64,000 nucleotides of DNA, from the NCBI RefSeq assembly GCF_009363535.1, contig NZ_CP045369.1:1128501-1192500 (forward strand). The letters run 5' to 3'. Shown here one piece after another: positions 31,045-43,000 of this stretch (positions within the stretch are counted from its first letter, which is position 1; every line of letters begins with the position of its first letter). Below the pieces are notes generated by a model. The model was not told the DNA's origin. It was given only the letters and a program-made list of their open reading frames with translations, and did not search any database. This DNA comes from Microbulbifer sp. THAF38 (lineage in GTDB: Bacteria > Pseudomonadota > Gammaproteobacteria > Pseudomonadales > Cellvibrionaceae). A program made the translations under genes and the position numbers.

Positions 31045-34000
31045 TGATGAGTAACAACATCAACAAAAATAGCAATAAAAAAGCGCAACTAAAACAACAA
31101 CTAGCAAACCTTAGCTCAGAGCAAAGGTTGTTATTGCAAAAAAAACTCGCTGCTCGTAATGCTGAGAAAAACAAACTTTCGTGTTTGCATCAACGATTCG
31201 AAATCACTGTTCAACAATATGCCGATAAGCAGGCATTGGTGTTTAATGATGAAGCGCTTACGTACAGTGAAGTAAACGCGCAGGCTAATGAAGTTGCACA
31301 TTATCTTATCGACCAGGGTGTCAAACAAAATAGTGTGGTAGGTATTTGTTTAGAAGACAACGAACAGGCATTTCTACAATTTGTTATCGCTATGCTTGGT
31401 ATATCCAAGGCCGGAGGGTCTTGGCTGGTAATGGATCCTGAATGGGACGAAGACCGCATTGACAGAATAATAGCTGACAGTGGTTTGTCTTTGTTGCTGA
31501 CGCAAAGTGAATTGCTCTCGGAAGAAGCATTTGAAACGCTCAAATTGATTCCGATGGATACGGACATTAGACGACGAATTTTAAATCGTTACTCTCAAGA
31601 AAACGTCGATAGTGTCTCGTTGAAACATCATATAGAGCAACAGCTATATCTAGATTACAGTGACGTTAATAAAGAAGGCGTAATGATTAGCCATGGCAAT
31701 TTGCTATCTATTATTGACGATAAGCAACTGTTTGATATTAATCATCAAAGCGTAGTTGCTCAACTTAACCACCCATGCTTAGCAGCGAATGTCGTTGAAA
31801 CATTCGCTGCCTTAATCAATGGCGCAAAATTAATCAAGTGTAATTCAAATATCGGTCAAATACCGGCGCAGATAAAAGAGTTCGGAATAGACTGTTTGCT
31901 AATTAAAGCATGGGTGTTTGAGCAATTGATAAATGTCGAACCTGATGCTTTTTCTGACGTTCGCAGTGTAATCGTCAGTGGCCACCTTAGTACATTAACA
32001 ACAGAGAAACTCAGTGAAAAAAATAAACCAACATCTCTAATCGTGGTCAATGGTCCAATTGAATCTTGTGGTATTTCAATGCTGGCAACATTGGCTGATA
32101 ACAATATACCCACAATGGGTGTTGGAATTCAGAGTATTCAAACTTTCATATTAGATGAATATGGTTATGCAACACCTAAAGGTGCTGTAGGTGAGCTTCA
32201 CATTAGTGGATCTAGTGTTTCAAGCGGCTACTGGCAAAATCAGGTTAAAACAACAGCTCATTTTATTAAAAATACGATTGTAGCTCATGACAATCAAACA
32301 TTATTTAAAACGGGCACGTTAGTGCGTCAATCAGTTGATGGAACTCTAGAGTTTATCGGCAATTGCGCTGATCAAGTAACGATAGGTGGTTTGACTTTTA
32401 ACTTAAATGAGGTTGATGAAGTATTACGACAGCACGCCGATATCGCTGTCGCTAAAGCTGTTATGTGGCAAGGGGAAAAACTAGCGGCATTTCTGGTCAC
32501 CAAGCAAGATATTGATAATGAGCAGGCATTTACTAATGACCTTAATCGTTGGCTCAAAGGAAGGCTAGAAAAAGCGATGATGCCGGTTGGCTACAACCTT
32601 ATGGCTGATTTACCGCTAGATATAAACAACGAAGTATCGCTAGATAAGTTGCCTGAGCCTAACTGGTTTAATGAATTTGAATATGTAGCACCAGAAACAG
32701 AGCTGGAAATTAAAGTTGCCTCGATGTGGGAAAGGCTGCTTGACGTAGAACAAGTAGGTTTGAAAGATAACTTTTTTAATCTAGGTGGTAACTCACTTAC
32801 TGCGGTTAGATTAGAAGTAGAAATCATGGAGCAGTTCAACGTTAAGGTTACCATACTCGAACTGTTTGAAGCGGCGGATGTTGCATCACAAGTGAAGCTG
32901 ATAGAAGCAGGCCAAAAGCAAAACATTGTGCCCAAAATTTTACCTGTTTCAAGAGAAGGTGCGCAATTGCCCTTGTCGTTTGCACAGCAAAGACTTTGGT
33001 TTATCAATGAACTTGAGGGAGCCGGTGACCAATACAATATGCCGTTAGGGTTGAAGCTGTCAGGACAACTAAATATAACGGCTTTGAAGAAATCACTCAG
33101 CGATATCGTGATGCGTCATGAGGTGCTTCGCACTGTTTATTTAACAAACGAATCGGGTATAGCTTACCAACAGTTGTTAGATAATGTGACAGGACTGGAG
33201 CTCGTTGAAGTTGATTTTAGTGCATATGCTGAAGATCAAATTCCTTTATTGGTAAAAGACTATTGTGCAGTTGAAGCAAGTAAACCATTCGATTTACAAA
33301 ATGATCTAATGATCAGAGCGTGTTTATTAAAAGTAGGGCACAACGAACACACACTGTTAATTACCATGCATCATATAGCCACAGATGGCTGGTCGCTTGG
33401 TGTCTTTATTCATGAGCTAGGCGCCATGTACAATGCAAATGTAGATGGTCGCCCAAACCTACTGAACCCACTAGCTATTCAATACGCTGACTTTGCAAGT
33501 TGGCAGCGTGAATGGGAAGGCTCAGAAATGCTATCCCGGCAAATGTCGTTTTGGAATAAACGACTAGAAAACCTGCCTCAATTACACAGTTTGCCTTTAG
33601 ATAAAGTACGACCGGAGGTGCAAACTTTTGAAGGCGCTGTGCATTGTCGGCAAATAAATAAAAGACTCAATGAGCAATTAAACCAGTTGAGTCTTGCAAA
33701 TGATTGTACGTTGTTCATGACATTACAAACCGCATTTGCGTTGTTGGTTTCAAGGTATTCGAATGAACAAGATGTTGTGATGGGCACGCCTGTGGCCAAT
33801 AGAACGCAGGCAGAGTTGTCTTCTTTAATAGGCTTTTTTGTTAATACGCTTGTTTTACGAACAGATTTCTCAGATGACTTGTCGTTTGTCGACGTTCTAA
33901 AGCAGTCCAAACAATCAATCCTCGAGGCATTTGACAACCAGCATGTACCATTTGAGATGCTGGTGGAACAGCATCAACCAGTTCGTAATTTTAGTCATAG

Positions 34001-37000
34001 CCCATTGTTTCAAATAGCTTTCATCTTACAAAACAATGAGATGGAAGAATTACAACTACCTGGCCTCAATATTACGCCAATTGATCAAGAGCACAGTGTC
34101 GCTAAATACGATCTCAGCCTGAGCATGCAAGAAACCGAGCTAGGATTAACCGCTAGTTGGGAATACAACACAGATTTATTTGAGAAAAGCACGATAGAAA
34201 GGATGGCAGAAAGTTTTGAAATTTTGATTAGTGCAATAGTAACTTCTCCAGGTGCGCAAACAAAAAACCTTCCTCTGCTGTCAGCGATTGATCTTGAGAG
34301 TGCAGCATTACAACGACGAGGTAAAGAATTAGATTACGATAAGTCGTTATGTTTACATCAAGTATTTGAAAATCAGGTAAAGAAATCACCAGAACACATT
34401 GCCGTTGTTTTTGATGAGCAGTCTCTGACATATGGCGAACTAAACGAGAAAGCTAACCAATTAGCTCGATATTTATTAGATCAAGGTATTACAGCTGAGA
34501 AACCGGTGGGCATTTGCTTGGAAAGGTCAGTGGGTACTATGGTTGCCATTTTAGCCACGTTAAAAGCGGGTGGGGCATATTTACCTCTAGACCCTAACTA
34601 TCCTGATTCACGTATTCAACACATGCTCAATGACAGTAATACGGCTTTTGTCATTACAACCACAGAACAAGCTAAACGTGCTGTATTTGAGTCACAGAAA
34701 ATAGTGAATGTAGATGAAGTAGCCTTGTATCATGATTACTGTGTTACGGATTTAGCTAACGTAAAAGTAACGCCTTCAAATTTAGCATACATTATTTATA
34801 CGTCAGGCTCGACCGGCGTGCCAAAAGGCGTCATGTTAGAGCACGAAGGTGCTGTTAACCTTTCAAAAGACCAACAGGTTAGATTCGGTGTCGGCAATGA
34901 AAGCCGAGTACTTCAATTTGCTTCATTGAGTTTTGATGCAGCAACTTGGGAGTGGGTAATGGCTTTGCTTAATGGTGCGCAATTGCATATTTGTAGCGAC
35001 CTGCAAAAACAGACTCCTGTGTTATTACAAGACTTTATGGTTGAGTCTAAAATTACTCATGCGACTTTGCCACCTGCGCTTTTGCCACATATGCAAGCCC
35101 ATGCACCATTTAGCCTAAAAAGCTTAATTGTTGCTGGTGAAGCTTGTGATGAGCAACTCGCTTATTTATGGGCGTTACAGTACTCGATGTTCAACGCCTA
35201 CGGACCAACAGAGTCAACTGTTTGTGCAAGTGTGGCACCAATTACACTTGATAAGCCAATAAATATTGGCTGTGCAATTAGTAATACCAATCTTTATATT
35301 CTAGACAGCGAACAGCGACCGGTACCACAAGGGGTTATCGGCGAGCTCTACGTTGCTGGCGTGAATGTGGCTAGAGGCTATATCAATCGACCGGAGCTCA
35401 GTGACGTTAAATTTATAGCTGATCCTTTCGAACATGATAAACGCTGTTACCGAACAGGGGATTTAGTACGTGTAAATTCACATGGCGATATTGTGTTTAT
35501 TGGACGTGCAGATGATCAGATAAAACTTAGAGGCTTTAGAATTGAGCCAAGTGAAATCATGAGTGTTATCAATACTCATTCATTCATATGTGAATCTTTT
35601 GTAACGGTTAAAGACATTGGTAATGAAAGCCAGCTAGTCGCATATTTGGTCGCTGGTAACCATACTGAAAGCGAGCAGTCTATTGTTCAGGCGGTTCGTA
35701 AATGGTTATCAGAACGAATGCCGGAACACATGCATCCAAGTAACTTTATTGTCCTGGATACAATGCCGTTAACCATTAACGGAAAGGTAAATTTAAAAGC
35801 GTTACCAAGCCCGGAGCACAAGTCTTTTGATGACTATGTCGCACCAGCTAATGATATCGAGCATAAGCTGTCAAGCATATGGTCAGCATTGCTTTCTATC
35901 GACAACGTTTCAACCAATAAATCATTTTTTGAATTAGGTGGTCATTCTCTCTTAGTGACTCGTTTAGTCAGTGCAATTAGAGAGGCATTTTCTGTCAATA
36001 TTGAAGTGAGGCAAATATTTGATAATCAAACAATCTCAATGCAAGCAGCGCTCATATCTAGCTCTGATGATGTTTGTCACAATGCTATAACCGCAGTGAC
36101 ACGCGATCAGCAGCTTAGTTTGTCATTTGCACAGCAGCGATTGTGGTTTGTAGATAAGTTAGCTTCTAGTACGCATTACAATATGCCGATTGTGCTCGCG
36201 TTTGAAGGAGACTTAGATCAGGCTAGTTTTGAAAAAGCATTGTCAACGATCATTGCACGACATGAAGTGCTGCGAACTAATTTTGTTGAAAAAGCAGGTG
36301 TTGCATACCAAGTCATAAGAGATGCGAAAGATTTTACTCTCGAGCAAGAATCGCTGACAGAATTATCGAGCAGTGAGCAACAACGATTCGTAACTAATTT
36401 AGTTGCAGAAGAATACGAACACGCTTTTGATTTAACACAAGATCTGATGTTGCGCGCAAGGCTGTTAACCTTGTCGGAACAGGAATATTTATTATTGGTA
36501 ACTACTCATCACATTGCTTTTGACGGATGGTCGATGGGTATCTTTACTCATGAACTCAATACTTTGTATAAAGCATATGCTGAAGGTGAAAATAACCCAT
36601 TAACGATACCTGATATCCAGTATGCTGATTTTTCACAGTGGCAAAGAAATTATTTACAAGGTGACACCTTAGAAAGGCAACTATCCTATTGGAAGCAGCA
36701 ACTTGATGGCATCAATCCAGTTCACAGCTTTCCTTTAGATAAAGCGAGACCTGAAGCTCAGTCTTTTGAGGGTGCTACCTACGTAAACCACTTTAACGCA
36801 GATTTGACTAATAAAATCAGGTCATTGTGTCACGACAATGATGTCACTCTGTTTATGTTCTTACAAACAGCGTTTTCAGTATTAATCGCCCGCTACAGCG
36901 GAGATTACGATGTTGTGATGGGAACACCAATATCCGGGCGCGCTCATCATGAAGTCGAGTCGTTAATCGGTATTTTTCTCAATAATCTAGTTTTACGAAC

Positions 37001-40000
37001 TCACTTTGAGAGAAACGCTAGTTTCGAAGAGGCTCTCACACTTAATAAACTTAACATTTTGGATGCATTCAGCCATCAGGATGTGCCATTTGAGTTGCTA
37101 GTTGACGAACTTAAGCCTGGACGGGCTTTTAATCACAATGCTTTATATCAAATCGTATTTGCACTGCAAAATTTTGAGCAAGGTGAATTAGAGTTAACAG
37201 GGTTAACCTTTAAGCCTTATCAATTAAAAGAAAGTGTAGTGAATGTTGATTATGAATTGGGTCTTCATGTAACAGAGCTTGAAGATCAATTGATGTTGGA
37301 GTGGACTTGTAATACATCGGTATTCTTGCCTCAAACGATGTCACTTTTAGCCAGCAGTTTGCATCACCTCGTAGATGCTATTGTTGAGGATCCACAGCAA
37401 AATATTCACGCATTACCTGTGCTAACCCCTAATCAGCTCAAAACATTGTTAGTAGATTGGAATGATGTACAGCGTGAGTACCCGGTTCAAAAAGGAATTC
37501 ATCAGCTATTCGAGCAACAAGCTGAACAGAATTGTCACAAAACAGCATTGCATTTTGATGGGCAATCATTGACCTATCAATCCTTGAATCAGCAAGCTAA
37601 TCAAATCGCCAACTATTTGGTAGAACAGGGTGTAGAAAAGGGAGATTTAGTTGGGCTTTGCTTAGAACCGTCAATTGATTTAGTCGTTGGTATGTTGGCT
37701 ATATTGAAAGCCGGCGCCGCCTATGTTCCGCTGGATCCAAGCTTGCCGGAAGATCGTGTTGCGTACATCTTGGCTGATAGCCAGCTCAAATGGATCATCA
37801 GTCAACAAGAACAAATAGAGGACATGCCATTTGAAGAGCTAAGTGTCTTACCGATAGATGCACCCATTTGGCAAAGGCTCAGATCTAGATATAGCGACCA
37901 AAATCCAACAGTATTTCTTAGTGATTCGTGTAAAAATGCATTGGCTTATGTCATTTATACCTCAGGATCTACCGGACAGCCAAAAGGTGTAATGGTTGAA
38001 CATCACAATGTTGTAGGTTTAGCGCGAGACCAACATTATGTAGAGATTGTTAAAGAAGATGTTATTGCTCACGCAGCGCCTCCTGCTTTTGATGCTGCAA
38101 CTTTTGAAATTTGGGCAGCATTATGTAATGGCGCCAGTGTCGCTTACATAGACAAACACACCTTGCTGAATCCCGATGCGCTTGAACAAAAAATTATCAA
38201 TGAATCGGTATCCGTTATGTTCCTGACGACCGCGGTCGTTAATCAGGTGGCATACGAACGTCCAAGTTTGTTTGGTAACTTAAGATGCTTACTCTTTGGT
38301 GGTGAACAGGTTAATTACGAAGCGGTACAACAAATCATAGATAACGGAAAACCTGACCATCTATTGCACGTATACGGCCCAACAGAAACGACGACTTTTG
38401 CAACGTATGCAGAATTAACCGGTAACTATAAAGAAGATGAACTTCTGATTTCGATCGGTGGCCCTCTTTCAAATGTAGAAATTCATGTCTTTGATGAACA
38501 TGGACAATTGGCAGCAATGGGCGCTGTTGGTGAGTTATACATAGGTGGTCGCGGCGTTGCTCGAGGTTACTTGAACCAAAAAGCATTAACTGAAGAGCGA
38601 TTTGTATCGATGCCTTTGCCGGGCCGTGCTAAACAGCGTTTATACCGAACAGGTGATTTAGTGCGTTGGCTTCCTTCAGGAGAGTTGGAATTTATTGGGC
38701 GAGTTGATCATCAAGTTAAGATTCGTGGGTTTCGTATTGAACTTGGCGAAATCGAACATCAATTGACGTGTTTCCCTAACGTAAAGGAATCTGTTGTAGT
38801 TGTTCGACACAATAATATTGAAGGTACTTCTGATACTAAACAGCTCGTGGCTTATGTTGCAGGTCAGGGGCTAACTGACTCTGATGAAAAGCAAACCCAA
38901 GTGGTTGCCGATTTGCGTCAATTTTTACAAGGAAAATTGCCTGAACATATGGTACCGGCTATTTACGTTATTCTTGATGCGATGCCATTAACGAATAATG
39001 GCAAGATTGATCGAAACGCACTGCCAGAGCCGACACTGACAACAATCGATAAAGCCAACTATATTGCACCAACTTCTGAAACAGAAAAAAACATGTGCGC
39101 TATTTGGCAGGAGTCTTTGGGCATTGACAAAATTGGTGTTAAAGACAACTTCTTTAATTTAGGTGGCGACTCTATTTTATCAATCAGAGTTGTTTCTAAA
39201 ATGAACGAATTACTCGGTCAAGACAACGCCATCAGTATCAAAGATATCTTTAAGTATCAGACGGTAGAAGAGTTATCAATGAGGATTGATGACGGAGGCA
39301 ATGAACAGTCGTTTAGCTTGCAAGTAGCGCCATTTTCACAACTGACAGACAGTGAAACCAGTTTGTTGGCAGAAGATATTGCGCTCTATGATGACGTCTA
39401 CCCTATGTCTGAATTGCAAATAGGAATGGTATTTCATTCTCTATTGCAAAGTAGTGGTGAAGATTATCACAATATCTTTAGCATCCAAGTAACAACGCAA
39501 TGGGATGAATCATGCTTCTTTGCCGCGATGTCTTACATGTTCGCTTGTCATCCTGTATTGCGTACCGGGTTTGAATTAGAAGGTGAAAGACCACTACAAA
39601 AAATCTACAAATCTGTCGTGTTACCTTTTACATTCAAAGATATTAGTCATTTAGATGAGAGTGCACAAAACAAGTGTATTGTTGACTGGATTGAAGAAGA
39701 GAAAAACAATCCATTCAACTGGTCTGGTCCACTGTTTAAAGTCTTTGTTCACAAACGTTCTAATCAAAGTATAGAGTTCGGTCTTAAATTTCATCATGCC
39801 GTTATTGATGGTTGGAGTGACTCAATGTTTGTTAGTCAATTGTTCATTCACTATCAAACATTATTGGCAGGAGGCTCGTTACCGGAAGCCAAACAGGAAT
39901 TTGTATTCAGAGATTTTGTCGCGCAAGAGACGGCTATTTTAAAGGACGCTAACGCTCAACAGTATTGGCAACTCATGCTTGATGACGCGCCTATGCAACA

Positions 40001-43000
40001 AATTTCTTGTAGGCCAAAAAACAAGCACAATCAGGAATCTAGAAGCAAAGTTGAATACTCCGTAGACGCTGTTTTTGATTTGTCAGGCAATCTGTTGCAG
40101 CTTGCCAAAGATCAAGGTGTACCAACACAATCGGTGTTATTGGCTGCGCATAGTAAAGTATTATCGTTGTTAAGTGGACAGTCAAAAGCGCTTACTTCTA
40201 TGGTCATCAATGGGCGACCAGAATATGAAGGTGGTGATAAAGGTATTGGGTTGTTCTTAAACTCGATACCAATGAGTTTTGAGCTAAACGAATGTAGTTG
40301 GGCTGATTTAATTCACTCCGTTACCAAGCGTATTACCGATAGTATGAATTATCGTCATTACCCGTCATCTGCAATACAGCGTGAAACGGGACGATCTTTC
40401 TCTGAAGTAGTATTTAATTATACGCATTTCCACGCTTACGAACACCTTGCCGAACAATCTGAACTTGCTTTTAGTAATGCACAAGGGTTTGGTCAAACCA
40501 ATTTTGATTTTACAGTGAATTTTTCGCGGGCTATTGGCGAGGATAAGATAAAACTCACGATTACATATGATCAAGATATGTATGATGCCAAGTTAATTGA
40601 GCAAATTGGTGCATACTTTGTAAACGTGTTTAATGCGATGTTAGTTGATATTGAGCAATCTCACTTTACGGCTGATTTATTGACTCACCGTCAGCAAGAA
40701 ATATTATTGACACAATATAATGCGACTACTGAATCGTATATAAATGATTGTGGTATTCATCAGTTATTTGAAGAAAAGGTATTGTCTCAGCCAGAAGCCA
40801 TTGCGCTTGTTTTTGAACAACAACAATTAACATATGAAGAGTTAAATCACAAAGCCAACCAATTTGCCCACTACTTGTTTTCACAGGGAGTAAAAGAGAA
40901 CTCGCTGGTTGCATTATGCATGACACGTTCAGTTGAAATGTTTGTTAGCATTTTGGCGATTCTTAAAGCGGGCTCTGCATATTTACCAATCAATATGGAC
41001 TCACCTCAAGAGCACATCAATTATGTGCTCGAGGACAGTAATGCTCATTGGATTATTACTGAGTCTGCGCTTACAAGCGGGTTTAATACTCAAGCTAATT
41101 TATTATCGATTGACGATGAGGATATTAAACAGGCGATAAATGCATGCCCTAAAACGAATGTGGACACTGCTGACATAGCGAATCATCTGGCCTATGTAGT
41201 TTACACCTCCGGTTCAACGGGGTTACCAAAAGGCGTCATGATTGAACATCACAGTTTGTGCAATTTAGCGAGTTATTTGGTTAAAGAACTGGACATTAAT
41301 GCACAAAGTAGAGTGTTACAGTTTGCTTCAATCGCTTTTGACGCATCAATTTTTGAATGGTCTATGGCGCTTTGTGGTGGTGCAGCACTTCACGTTGCTC
41401 AAAGTGCTACAACAAAGTCATTGTTGCAATTTGAACAAATGGTTTCGGATCGTGAGTTGACACATATGATTCTGACACCTGCGCTCCTGCCGCAGTTAAA
41501 TGTTGAGCGATTTAATTCTGTCAGCCACATGATTGTTGGTGGAGAGGCATGTTCTCGCGAAACTGCTCAGATTTGGTCTAGAAATCGTAAATTCTATAAC
41601 GCTTACGGTCCAACCGAGAGCACGGTGATGGCAAGTATAGGTAGTTTCGAATTTGACCAAACTAAGCTACACATAGGTAAGCCAATTGACAATACTCAAC
41701 TTTATGTAGTGAACCAGGGTATGCAGTTGCTTCCTCCCGGGACTGTAGGTGAATTGGTTATTGGAGGAGTTGGCTTAGCAAGGGGCTACTTGAACCGTGA
41801 GTCACTTACTAACGATAAGTTTGTCACTCGTTCATTTTTGGATGATACACATACAAGGCTATATAAAACGGGCGATATGGTGAAGTGGTTACCTGATGGC
41901 AACCTTGAATATATAGGCCGCTCTGACAATCAAATTAAATTGCGAGGGTTTAGGGTTGAGTTAGGTGAAATTGAGCACGTATTGAGGGAGTGCCATGAGC
42001 TAAAAGACGCCGTGGTTGTTGCATCGGGAGAGAGCATTGATAAACAACTCATTGCATATCTCGTCCATAATGAAGATTGTAGCGTCGAACACAAACAACA
42101 ATTAGTCACACAGTATCGTCAATACCTGCAAAGTAAGCTACCGGCATTTATGGTCCCTGCGGCATTTGTTTGGTTAGACGCTTTGCCGTTAACAATCAGT
42201 GGTAAAACTGATTTTAATGCGCTACCGGATGCAGATATGTCTTCGTTGACCATTGGTCGTTATGTGGCACCAGAAAATGATATTGAACGGCAATTAGCTG
42301 AAATATGGCAGTCGTTGCTTGGACAAGAACAAATAAGTGTCGACGCCAGGTTCTTCTTAATTGGTGGTCATTCTTTATTGGCCATGAAACTTGCCTCTAA
42401 AATAAAGGCAAATTTTGGTGTCGAGTTACCTCTATTTCAATTAATGCAAGCACAAACCATCCGTGCACAAGCACACCTTATTTCACTAGGTGATGAAGGC
42501 GAAGCGTCTGACACATTAGTAGAAATTCAACGAGGTGATGACAATAGTGCTAAACCTGTCATGTATATGGTGCCTGGTTTTGCAGGATACAGCCATATAT
42601 TTACTGAGCTTGCTGCTCAATTAGGCGAAGAACAACGGGTCTTTGCATTCAATCCTTCTGGTTTAGATGGAAAAAGCGTTATACACGAAAGTGTTGAAAG
42701 TGCGGCACAAAGCAATGTTCAGCGCCTTTTGGCAAATCAACAAGAAGGACCTTATGTTCTTTTGGGCTATTCAATGGGAGCAGCAGTTGCTTTCGAAATG
42801 GTTAAACAACTACAAACTATCCATAAACTATCAGCCCATTTGATTGTTTTAGACGGTTATGCGCAGTATGACGGTGTTGAACAACACATTTTTTCAAAAC
42901 TAGATAAATCAATAGAACAAAATGTAGAAGATACTGGCTGGACAGCAGGTATGGCGGCAGTAGTTAAAGCACAGGCAAAATGGTCTTATAAGAGTTCGCC

